From NCBI GenBank assembly GCA_963769585.1, contig CAVYMJ010000006.1:310001-374000 (forward strand): a stretch of 64,000 bases of DNA, read 5' to 3'. The DNA comes from SSC3 sp963769585. GTDB lineage: Bacteria > Actinomycetota > Actinomycetes > Propionibacteriales > Nocardioidaceae. A program made the translations under genes and the position numbers. Shown here piece by piece: positions 50,386 to 57,945 of the stretch (positions are counted from its first letter, which is position 1; every line of letters starts with the position of its first letter). Below the pieces are notes generated by a model that was not told the DNA's origin, did not search any database, and was given only the letters and a program-made list of their open reading frames with translations.

Positions 50386-51930
50386 TCAGCCGACGACGTC
50401 GGGCGGCAGCTCCTTGTCCAGCTCGTCCTTCTCCAGCTGCGCGTAGTCCTCCACCGCCGGGTCGCGGTGCGCGCCCCCGCTCATGGCGTACTCCTCCTCC
50501 GGAGAGAGGATCAGCCGGTGGCGGCCGAGGATCGCGAAGAGGACCAGGCCGACGGCGAAGACGATGGCGATCGCGATGACGGCCGGCCGGTAGGCGGTAT
50601 TGAACAGGATGCCGACGAAGGTCAGCACGGCGATCGCGCCGGCGACCACAGCGCCGGGGACGCCGACCGGGCTGCGGTAGGGGCGCACCGCGTTCGGGAA
50701 CTTCCGCCGCAGCAGCACGAACGAGACCATCTGGAGGACGTAGGCGATCACCGCGCCCCAGACGGCGATGTTGAGGATAATGTCACCGGCCGTCCCACCC
50801 ACCTGGTCGACGACGACGATCGCCACCAGACCGACCACGGCCCCCAGCACGAGGGCGATCCACGGCGTCTGCCGGGCCCCGGTGAGCGAGAGCATCTTCG
50901 GGTAGTAGCCCGCCCGAGACAGTGAGTACATGTTCCGGCCGTAGGCGAACATGATCCCCTGCAGGCTGGCGAGCAGTCCGACCAGCGCGAACAGCGAGAG
51001 CACGGCGGCCCAGTCGTCGGAGAGGAAGACCCGGAAGCCGTCGAGCAAGGGCTCACCCGAGTCGGCAAGGGCCGCTGAACCGGTCACCGCTGGGTTGAGG
51101 ACGAACACCACGGCTGCGGTCACGCACAGCGTGAGCAGACCGACGATCCCAGCCTTCGGGATGTCCTTGGCGGGGTCGTGCGACTCTTCCGCCGCCAGCG
51201 GCAGCTCCTCGATGCCGAGGAAGAACCAGACCGCGAACGGCAGCGCGTACAGCACGCCCTCCCACCCAAACGGCAGGAACGTGCTGTTGTCGCCCTCCGG
51301 CTTGATGTTGTTCAGCAGGTCAAAGTCCACGGCGCCGTTCGCGATCGCCAGGATGGCGAAGACCGCCAGGATGGCGATCGACATCACCGCCACCACGATC
51401 GCGAACTTGAAGGAGACCTCCGCGCCGGCGGTGTTGAGCGCCACGAAGGCGATGTAGAGCACCAGCCACCAGACCCACATCGAGCCGCTGAGGTCGAGCC
51501 CGATCAACTCGGCGGTCGCCGCGTTGGCGTAGAAGGCGGAGAAGTAGACGATGACCGCGGTGGTGAAGACATACTCGATCGTCTCGGCGAGCCCGGTGAC
51601 GAAGCCGCCCCACGGTCCCATCGCCGAGCGTGCGAAGGAGTAGGCGCCACCGGTGTGCGGCATCGCGGCCGACATCTCCCCGATCGAGAACAGCATGCCG
51701 AAGTACATGACGACGATGACGAGGCTGGCGACGAGGAGACCGCCCCATCCCGCCTCCCCGATGCCGTAGTTCCAGCCGGAGAAGTCCCCGGAGATGACCG
51801 CGGCGACGCCGATCCCCCAGAGACCCCAGAACCCCGCGCTCCGCCTCAGTTGCCGCTTCTCGAAATACCCCGCCTCGGCGCGGGTGTAGCTCACCCCGCC
51901 GCTCGACGCGCGTGCGGTCGATTCGCTCAC
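50386..51930 (-). CDS. APC-family permease, ethanolamine-permease type
   Basis: A 514-residue amino acid/polyamine/organocation transporter with about 12 membrane helices. The first core helix carries GVAAVISGDFSGWNYGIGEAGWGG, a pattern typical of ethanolamine permeases; AMPHTGGAYSFARSAMGPWGG and FLGIEELPLAAEESHDPAKDIPKA are APC blocks. GTG 51930 has GAGGAG upstream; the open frame to 52131 is unsupported. It is divergent from the GntR regulator and the enzyme genes, and probably imports the amine they degrade. Confidence 0.85.
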   Translation of the reverse strand: MSESTARASSGGVSYTRAEAGYFEKRQLRRSAGFWGLWGIGVAAVISGDFSGWNYGIGEAGWGGLLVASLVIVVMYFGMLFSIGEMSAAMPHTGGAYSFARSAMGPWGGFVTGLAETIEYVFTTAVIVYFSAFYANAATAELIGLDLSGSMWVWWLVLYIAFVALNTAGAEVSFKFAIVVAVMSIAILAVFAILAIANGAVDFDLLNNIKPEGDNSTFLPFGWEGVLYALPFAVWFFLGIEELPLAAEESHDPAKDIPKAGIVGLLTLCVTAAVVFVLNPAVTGSAALADSGEPLLDGFRVFLSDDWAAVLSLFALVGLLASLQGIMFAYGRNMYSLSRAGYYPKMLSLTGARQTPWIALVLGAVVGLVAIVVVDQVGGTAGDIILNIAVWGAVIAYVLQMVSFVLLRRKFPNAVRPYRSPVGVPGAVVAGAIAVLTFVGILFNTAYRPAVIAIAIVFAVGLVLFAILGRHRLILSPEEEYAMSGGAHRDPAVEDYAQLEKDELDKELPPDVVG

Positions 51931-52004
51931 GGTGGCTCCTCTCGTTGCCCCTGCGCGGCAGGCTAGACCCGTCGTGAATCGACTGTCGAGAGGCGAGCCG
52001 AAAA

Positions 52005-52042
52005 AAGGTATAAACTCAGACCTTCTCTTCCGTCGGAGAAGG
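52005..52042. promoter_or_regulatory. Candidate GntR operators between permease and regulator
   Basis: AAGGT-N10-ACCTT covers 52005-52024 in an unusually A+T-rich patch, and CCTTCTC-N8-GAGAAGG covers 52021-52042 just before the regulator's -10 box. Both lie in the divergent promoter region and could bind the FCD-type regulator. Confidence 0.4.
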
Positions 52043-52052
52043 GGGTCGTGAC

Positions 52053-52058
52053 TAGGAT
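52053..52058 (+). promoter_or_regulatory. -10 box of leaderless promoter for the GntR regulator
   Basis: TAGGAT lies 7 bases before ATG 52066 and is the only promoter-like element ahead of the enzyme operon. Confidence 0.5.
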
Positions 52059-52065
52059 GGCGCGC

Positions 52066-52815
52066 ATGTCCACCGCTCCCCACGAAGGCGACCTTCTGGG
52101 CAGCGTCCTGCGTACGGTGCGGACGCACCACGCGTTCGAGGGCTGCGTCGAGCAGCTCGCGACCGCGATCCGACTCGGTGTCTACCCGCTCGGGAGCACG
52201 CTCCCGGGTGAGCGGGAGCTCGCGGAGCGGCTCGGCGTCTCACGGGCCACGCTGCGCGAGGCGATCGCCGCCCTGCGACAGGCCGGGCTGGTCGAGACCC
52301 GGCGGGGCCGCGGCGGCGGGACCGCCGTGACGCTCAAGCCGCGCACCCCCTCAGGGCGCAGGGCCGCCCGGATCTCGCCCGAGGTCCGGTCGGACTGGCT
52401 CGACGTCCTGGAGTACCGGCGGATCACCGAGCCGGGCGCGGCCTACCTCGCTGCCCGGCGCCACCAGGAGAGGGCCCTGCACGAGGCACAGCGCGACCAG
52501 TTGTCGACAGCGCACGACCAGGTCGCCACCGCCCGCAACCACGCTGCGCACCGGCAGGCGGACTCCCGCTTCCACCTCACGGTGGCAGCACTCAGCGGCT
52601 CCCCTCGGCTGGTGGCCGCGGTGACCGACGTGCAGCGGGTGCTGCACGAGATGCTGCTGGCGATCCCGGTGCTCGACGCCAACATCGCGCACTCCGACCG
52701 CCAGCACGCCGCCGTCGTCAAGGCGATCCTCGACGGCCGTCCGGACACGGCCCGCCGGGCTATGGAGCAACACTGCGACGACACCGCTGCGCTGCTGCGC
52801 GGCCTGGTGGGTTAG
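52066..52815 (+). CDS. GntR/FadR-family (FCD) transcriptional regulator
   Basis: A 249-residue regulator. The winged-helix domain reads LPGERELAERLGVSRATLREAIAALRQAGLVETRRGRGGG (near residues 45-85). The C-terminal FCD helical domain has YRRITEPGAAYLAARR, DSRFHLTVAALSGSPRL and HAAVVKAILDGRPDTARRAMEQH, with the metal-binding histidines and aspartate of the family. It lies between the permease and the catabolic genes and likely responds to the imported amine or its glutamyl derivative. ATG 52066 is preferred over GTG 52048 because of the promoter position. Confidence 0.88.
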   Translation: MSTAPHEGDLLGSVLRTVRTHHAFEGCVEQLATAIRLGVYPLGSTLPGERELAERLGVSRATLREAIAALRQAGLVETRRGRGGGTAVTLKPRTPSGRRAARISPEVRSDWLDVLEYRRITEPGAAYLAARRHQERALHEAQRDQLSTAHDQVATARNHAAHRQADSRFHLTVAALSGSPRLVAAVTDVQRVLHEMLLAIPVLDANIAHSDRQHAAVVKAILDGRPDTARRAMEQHCDDTAALLRGLVG

Positions 52816-52822
52816 GAGACCC

Positions 52823-54214
52823 GTGCACCAGCAGCAGAGCGAGGTCCCGCTCCGCAACGACCGTCACCTGTCTGTGTCCGCGCTGCGCGCCCAGATCGAG
52901 GCCGGCGACGTGGACACGGTTATCGTGGCGTTCACCGACATGCAGGGCAGGCTCCAGGGAAAGCGACTTCACGCGCGCTACTTCCTCGACCATGTGCTCG
53001 AGCACGGCACCGAGGGTTGCAACTACCTGCTCGCCGTGGACGTCGACATGAACACCGTCGACGGCTACGCCATCTCCTCCTGGGAGCGGGGGTACGGCGA
53101 CATGGAGTTCGTCCTCGACCTGGCCACCCTCCGTCGCCTCACCCATCTGCCCGCGACCGCGATTGTCCAGTGCGACCTGGTGTGGCCTCAGGACCACTCC
53201 GCCGTCGTCCAGTCGCCGCGCGGCATCCTGTGCCGGCAGCTCGACCGGTGCGCCGAGAAGGGATGGGTGGCGCTGGCCGGCACCGAGCTGGAGTTCATCG
53301 CGTTCGCGGACTCCTACGAGGCCGCCCACGTCGCCGGGTACCGGGACCTGACCCCGGCCAACCAGTACAACGTCGACTACTCGGTGCTGGGCACCAGTCG
53401 GGTGGAGCCGCTGCTGCACGCCATCCGGAACACCATGTACGACGCAGGTCTCGACGTCGAGGGCGCCAAAGGCGAGTGCAACTTCGGCCAGCACGAGATC
53501 GGATTCCTCTACGCCGACGCCCTGGTGACCGCCGACAACCACGCGGTCTACAAGACGGTGGCGAAGGAGATCGCCGCACAGCAGGGCTGCTCGATCACGT
53601 TCCTGGCGAAGTACAACCAGCGTGAGGGCAGCTCGTGCCACATCCACCTGTCCCTGCGAGGCGAGGACGGGTCACTGCTCTTCGCCGATCCCGAGACCGG
53701 CGGCCGCACGTCGACGTACGACTCTTTCGTGGCCGGTGTGCTCGCCACCATGGCCGACTTCACGCTGCTCTACGCGCCCAACGTCAACTCCTACAAACGC
53801 TTCGCCGCCGGCTCGTTCGCGCCGACCGCGATCGCCTGGGGAGAGGACAACCGGACGTGTGCGCTCCGCCTCGTCGGCAACGGTCCGGCGGCCCGGGTCG
53901 AGAACCGCGTCCCGGGCGCCGACGTGAACCCCTACCTGGCGCTCGCGGCGATGCTCGCCGGCGGCCTGCACGGGATCGAGGAAGGTCTGGCGCTCGAGCC
54001 GCCGTACGTTGGCAACGCCTACACCTCCGACGCTGCGCGGGTGCCCACGACGCTGCAGCAGGCGCGTGAGACCTTCGCCGTCTCGAAGGTGGCCCGCACG
54101 ACGTTCGGCGACGAGGTCGTCGACCACTACGTCAACATGGCCGACGTCGAGCTCGCGGCGTTCGGCGCGGCGGTGACCGACTGGGAGCTTCGACGCGGTT
54201 TCGAGCGGCTCTGA
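52823..54214 (+). CDS. Glutamine-synthetase-like gamma-glutamylamine ligase
   Basis: A 463-residue GS-superfamily enzyme of the GlnA3/GlnA4/PuuA kind. The N-terminal domain has VDTVIVAFTDMQGRLQGKRL, the catalytic part GTELEFIAFADSYE, GECNFGQHEIGFLYADAL, and the ATP/glutamate region REGSSCHIHLSL, with RVENRVPGADVNPYLALAAMLAGGL closing it. Such enzymes join glutamate to polyamines or, in Streptomyces GlnA4, to ethanolamine. Its neighbours (ethanolamine-type permease, alcohol and aldehyde dehydrogenases, glutamyl hydrolase) favour an amino alcohol over ammonia as substrate. GTG 52823 has TTAGGAGA upstream. Confidence 0.88.
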   Translation: MHQQQSEVPLRNDRHLSVSALRAQIEAGDVDTVIVAFTDMQGRLQGKRLHARYFLDHVLEHGTEGCNYLLAVDVDMNTVDGYAISSWERGYGDMEFVLDLATLRRLTHLPATAIVQCDLVWPQDHSAVVQSPRGILCRQLDRCAEKGWVALAGTELEFIAFADSYEAAHVAGYRDLTPANQYNVDYSVLGTSRVEPLLHAIRNTMYDAGLDVEGAKGECNFGQHEIGFLYADALVTADNHAVYKTVAKEIAAQQGCSITFLAKYNQREGSSCHIHLSLRGEDGSLLFADPETGGRTSTYDSFVAGVLATMADFTLLYAPNVNSYKRFAAGSFAPTAIAWGEDNRTCALRLVGNGPAARVENRVPGADVNPYLALAAMLAGGLHGIEEGLALEPPYVGNAYTSDAARVPTTLQQARETFAVSKVARTTFGDEVVDHYVNMADVELAAFGAAVTDWELRRGFERL

Positions 54215-55572
54215 TGACCGGCATTCACACCGTCCTCAACCCTGCGACCGAGCAGCCAGTCGCCGACGTCCCACTCGCCGGACTGGATGAGACCGACGCC
54301 GCGATCGAGGCGGCGCACGGCGCGTTCGCGGCCTGGCGCGCGGTCGCGCCCGGAGAGCGGGCCATACTGCTGCGCAGGTTCGCCTCGGTCGTGGACGCGC
54401 ACGTCGAGGAGCTCGCCGAGCTGGAGGTGCGCAACGCGGGCCACACCTGGGGCAACGCCCGTTGGGAGGCGGGCAACGTCCGCGACGTCCTCAACTACTA
54501 CTCCGGGACACCGGAGCGGCTCTTCGGCCGGCAGATCCCGGTCGCGGGTGGCGTCGACGTGACCTTCCACGAGCCGCTCGGGGTGGTCGGGGTGATCGTG
54601 CCGTGGAACTTCCCGATGCCGATCGCCGGCTGGGGGTTCGCGCCCGCGCTCGCCGCCGGCAATACGGTGGTGCTGAAGCCCGCCGAGCTCACGCCGCTCA
54701 CGGCAATCCGGCTCGGCGAACTGGCCCTCGAGGCCGGCCTCCCGGAGCACGTCCTGACCGTCGTCGCGGGCAAGGGGTCGATCGTCGGCGAGCGGTTCGT
54801 GACCCACCCGCTGGTCCGCAAGGTCTGCTTCACCGGCTCGACCGCGGTCGGCAAGCGCATCATGGCGGGCTGTGCGGACCAGGTGAAACGGGTGACCCTC
54901 GAGCTCGGCGGCAAGAGCAGCAACATCGTCTTCGCTGACGCCGACCTGAAGGCGGCAGCCGCCGCCGCGCCGTACGCCGTCTTCGACAACGCCGGCCAGG
55001 ACTGCTGCGCGCGGTCGCGGCTGCTGGTCGAGCGCAGCGCGTACGACGAGCTCCTCTCCCTGCTCCAGCCCGCGGTCACCGGGCTCCGCGTGCTGGATCC
55101 GATGGACGAGGCCAGCGAGATGGGTCCGCTGATCTCCTCCGGGCAGCGCGACCGCGTGGTCGGCTACCTCGAGGACGTGCAGCCGCTCTTCGCCGGCGGG
55201 GCTCCATCCGGCCCGGGCTACTGGGTCCCCCCCACGGTCGTCGGGGTCACCGACCCCGGAGCGCCGATCTGGCGGGAGGAGGTCTTCGGGCCGGTGCTCG
55301 CGGTGATGCCCTTCGACGACGAGGCGGACGCCGTCGCGCTGGCCAACGACACCGAGTACGGGCTGTCCGGCTCGATCTTCACCTCCGACCTCGGCAAGGG
55401 CCTGCGGGTCGCCCGGGGCGTCGAGGCCGGCAACCTCAGCGTCAACTCCAACTCCTCAGTGCGCTACTGGACGCCGTTCGGCGGCTACAAGGCGTCCGGA
55501 CTGGGTCGTGAGCTCGGACCCGACGCGCCGTACGCGTTCACTGAGGAGAAGAACGTCTTCATCGCCCACTAG
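54214..55572 (+). CDS. NAD(P)-dependent aldehyde dehydrogenase
   Basis: A 452-residue ALDH-superfamily enzyme. The cofactor-binding PWNFPMPIAGWGFAPALAAGNTVVLKPAELTPL, the general base glutamate in VTLELGGKSSNIVF and the catalytic C264 in NAGQDCCARSR are present, as is EEVFGPVLAV. In this cassette it would oxidise gamma-glutamyl-aminoacetaldehyde (or a similar aldehyde) to the acid, the PuuC-like step. Its ATG overlaps the ligase stop (TGATG). Confidence 0.9.
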   Translation: MTGIHTVLNPATEQPVADVPLAGLDETDAAIEAAHGAFAAWRAVAPGERAILLRRFASVVDAHVEELAELEVRNAGHTWGNARWEAGNVRDVLNYYSGTPERLFGRQIPVAGGVDVTFHEPLGVVGVIVPWNFPMPIAGWGFAPALAAGNTVVLKPAELTPLTAIRLGELALEAGLPEHVLTVVAGKGSIVGERFVTHPLVRKVCFTGSTAVGKRIMAGCADQVKRVTLELGGKSSNIVFADADLKAAAAAAPYAVFDNAGQDCCARSRLLVERSAYDELLSLLQPAVTGLRVLDPMDEASEMGPLISSGQRDRVVGYLEDVQPLFAGGAPSGPGYWVPPTVVGVTDPGAPIWREEVFGPVLAVMPFDDEADAVALANDTEYGLSGSIFTSDLGKGLRVARGVEAGNLSVNSNSSVRYWTPFGGYKASGLGRELGPDAPYAFTEEKNVFIAH

Positions 55573-55583
55573 GAAGAAGAGAG

Positions 55584-56363
55584 ATGAGCGGAAGGATCCA
55601 GGACCGGGTCGCGGTCGTCACCGGCGGCTGCTCCGGCATCGGACTGGCCACAGTCCGGCGGTTCGTGACCGAGGGCGCCCGCGTCGTCATCGGCGACATC
55701 GACGACGAGCGCGGCAGGACGTTGGTCGAGGAGCTCGGCGGGCCGCACGTCGCGACCTACGTCCACGTGGACGTCACCTTCAAGGAGGACGTGGACGCGC
55801 TGTTCGCCACCGCCAAGGACACCTACGGCTCGGTCGACATCGCCTTCAACAACGCCGGGATCTCACCGCCGGACGACGACTCGATCCTCGAGACCGAGCT
55901 GGACGCGTGGCGGCGGGTCCAGGAGGTCAATCTGACCTCGGTCTACCTGTGCTGCAAGGCCGCGCTGCCGTACATGCTCGAGCAGCGGCGCGGCTCGATC
56001 ATCAACACCGCGTCGTTCGTCGCCGTGATGGGCGCAGCGACGTCGCAGATCTCCTACTCCGCGTCCAAGGGTGGGGTGCTGTCGATGAGCCGCGAGCTCG
56101 GCGTCCAGTTCGCGCGGCAGGGCGTGCGGGTCAACGCGCTGTGCCCAGGCCCCGTCAACACGCCCCTTCTCCAGGAGCTGTTCGCCGCTGACCCGGAGCG
56201 CGCGGCCCGTCGGCTCGTGCACGTCCCGATGGGGCGGTTCGCGGACCCTGACGAGATCGCTGCCGCCGTGCTGTTCCTCGCCAGCGACGACGCATCGTTC
56301 ATGACCGCCAACACCTTCCTGGTGGACGGTGGGATCAGCGGCGCGTACGTCACACCGCTGTGA
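55584..56363 (+). CDS. Short-chain dehydrogenase/reductase
   Basis: A 259-residue classical SDR. The cofactor motif is VTGGCSGIGLATV (residues 13-25), NNAG is at about residue 90, the catalytic serine is in IINTASF and the YxxxK motif in YSASKGG; an acidic residue in IGDIDDERG suggests NAD. In the proposed route it would oxidise the hydroxyl of the glutamylated amino alcohol to the aldehyde. A plain polyamine pathway would instead need an amine oxidase here. It starts 11 bases after the ALDH gene with AAGAAGAGAG upstream. Confidence 0.88.
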   Translation: MSGRIQDRVAVVTGGCSGIGLATVRRFVTEGARVVIGDIDDERGRTLVEELGGPHVATYVHVDVTFKEDVDALFATAKDTYGSVDIAFNNAGISPPDDDSILETELDAWRRVQEVNLTSVYLCCKAALPYMLEQRRGSIINTASFVAVMGAATSQISYSASKGGVLSMSRELGVQFARQGVRVNALCPGPVNTPLLQELFAADPERAARRLVHVPMGRFADPDEIAAAVLFLASDDASFMTANTFLVDGGISGAYVTPL

Positions 56364-57100
56364 GCCCGCTCATCGGCCTCTCGACGTACCGGGAGGTCTC
56401 CCGCCACGGGGTGTGGACCGAGCTGGGCGACCTGCTCCCCAGTGAGTACGGCGACCGCGTGCGGGTCGCCGGCGGCGTGCCACTGCTGTTGCCGGTGCCG
56501 GCCCCGGGGACCCGGGCCGAGGATGTCGCAGCGGCCGCGGCGGCGGTGTGCGCGCGGTTGGACGGGCTCGTCGTCACCGGCGGTGGTGACGTCTCCCCGG
56601 CGGCGTACGGCGAGGAACCGCACCCGCGGGTCGGCGGGGTCCTCGCCGAGCGGGACTCCTGGGAGCTCTCCCTGCTCGACGCCGCGGCCGGGCTCGAGCT
56701 CCCGGTGCTGGGCATCTGCCGTGGCATGCAGGTGATGGCCGTCCACGCCGGCGGCTCGCTGCACCAGCACGTCCCCGACGTGGTGGGGCACGAGCGCCAC
56801 AACCCCGGCGCGGACGCCTACGGCGTGGTCGAGGCCACCACCGCTCCTGGGAGCCGGCTGGCGTCGCTGGTCGGTCCGACGGTGACGGTCAGCTGCCACC
56901 ACCACCAGTCGGTGGCCGCGCACCCGGGGTTCGAGCCGGTCGCCCGCGCGGAGGACGGCTCGCTGGAGGCCATGGAAGCGCCGGGACCGAGGTTCTGCCT
57001 GGCCGTGCAGTGGCACCCGGAGACCGCCGACGACGTGGGTCTGTTCGCCGGGTTCGTCGCAGCGGCGCGGGCCTTCGCGACCCGCGCCGGGACACGCTAG
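56360..57100 (+). CDS. Gamma-glutamyl hydrolase, PuuD-like class I amidotransferase family
   Basis: A 246-residue peptidase C26 enzyme. The nucleophile cysteine is in VLGICRGMQVMAVHAGGSL, the catalytic histidine and glutamate in AVQWHPETADD, and GLVVTGGGDVSPAAYGE precedes them. PuuD-type enzymes free glutamate from gamma-glutamyl products, the final step of such pathways. GTG 56360 overlaps the SDR stop. Confidence 0.9.
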   Translation: MSPLIGLSTYREVSRHGVWTELGDLLPSEYGDRVRVAGGVPLLLPVPAPGTRAEDVAAAAAAVCARLDGLVVTGGGDVSPAAYGEEPHPRVGGVLAERDSWELSLLDAAAGLELPVLGICRGMQVMAVHAGGSLHQHVPDVVGHERHNPGADAYGVVEATTAPGSRLASLVGPTVTVSCHHHQSVAAHPGFEPVARAEDGSLEAMEAPGPRFCLAVQWHPETADDVGLFAGFVAAARAFATRAGTR

Positions 57101-57104
57101 AAAC

Positions 57105-57710
57105 GTGAGTTCCGCGAATCGGTCGACATCGATTTCCTGGGTCTCCGGCCCACAGTCCTACCGCGCGCTGCGCCAGATGGTCAGGGACCACGGGCTCGAC
57201 GCTCTGGCTACACGCGAACTGGGCGTGGGTCGAACACCCTCTGTTGACGGTTACGGAATGAGGACCTCGGTGCTCGTTGCGGGGGTTGCGATCAAGTTCG
57301 AGATCATCCATGAAGGCCGCATGGACCTCGACACTCCCGCCCCGGGCGATGAGATCTGTGGGTTACGGACCCTGACGCGAACCGACCAGGTCGCAACCAA
57401 GCTGCTCGCCAATGACGACCGCTGGGCAGACACGTCGACGTTCAGCCGCGATCTCATCGACCTGGCCATGATGAAACCCGACACCGCCGCCCTGAAGGCC
57501 AGCGCGCGCAAGGCGGTCGATGTATACGGCAAGACGGTTGGCGAGAGCCTCAACAAAGCAGTCACCTACCTCCACGAGCGCCCGCACCGTCTCGACGAAT
57601 CCATTCGCGCACTCAAAATCGACGCGCCCCGAGCAGCTGTCTGGCAGAGCATCCGCGACTTGTCCGCAAGATCCGCGAAGATCGAGGGTCTAGGTCGGGC
57701 CTTGGACTAG
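57105..57710 (+). pseudogene. AbiEii-like nucleotidyltransferase fragment
   Basis: The open frame of 201 codons contains IKFEIIHEGRMDLDTPAPG, LTRTDQVATKLLANDDRWADTSTFSRDLIDLAMM, resembling the C-terminal part of AbiEii/AbiGii-type nucleotidyltransferase toxins. The catalytic strand appears in another frame just upstream as REFRESVDIDFL, joined if one G is removed from GGG at 57139-57141. Everything before that is missing: the fragment begins directly at the stop codon of the glutamyl hydrolase gene. It is thus truncated and frameshifted debris beside the right end of the island. Confidence 0.6.
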
Positions 57711-57783
57711 CCGGGCGTCATGTCGGTGAGTCCGCGACGTATGACCTCAGGGTCTCCGACCCTAGCCGAGACACCCGGTTCTC

Positions 57784-57850
57784 GTTCCGCTTCAACGTGT
57801 GACTCGACGCATAACCGCAGTTCATAGGGGGTGACCCCCTCCTAGTCCGC
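57784..57850 (+). repeat. Right direct repeat (attR-like) of the island
   Basis: It repeats the last 19 bases of ychF including the stop, then a diverged 12-base segment and CCGCAGTTCATAG plus GGGGTGACCCCCTCCTAGTCCGC as in the left copy. The 74 bases before it (57711-57783) show no gene. Confidence 0.8.
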
Positions 57851-57945
57851 AAGAACTTCAGCAGGATCGGCTCGATTGGGCCGCTGGACCGTCGGACCGG
57901 GCCTCGCGTCAGTGGGAGTCGTCGCTATAGACGGCCAGGGCTGGC

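Larger units (their letters stand above)
49216..57850. mobile_element. Genomic island inserted at the 3' end of ychF
   Basis: The segment is bounded by direct repeats at 49216-49283 and 57784-57850. They share the 19 bases that form the end and stop codon of ychF exactly, and about 48 further bases with a few changes. Just inside the left end are remnants of integrase and excisionase genes pointing toward the repeat, the usual layout of integrative elements. The cargo (50386-57100) is a complete-looking catabolic cassette. The integrase is largely deleted, so the island should be unable to excise by itself. Confidence 0.75.

Noticed and set aside
50386..57100. Reading the cassette as an ordinary putrescine (Puu) pathway
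   Set aside because: The ligase, aldehyde dehydrogenase and hydrolase fit, but there is no amine oxidase or aminotransferase, and the permease resembles ethanolamine carriers. It remains the main alternative if an oxidase lies elsewhere.
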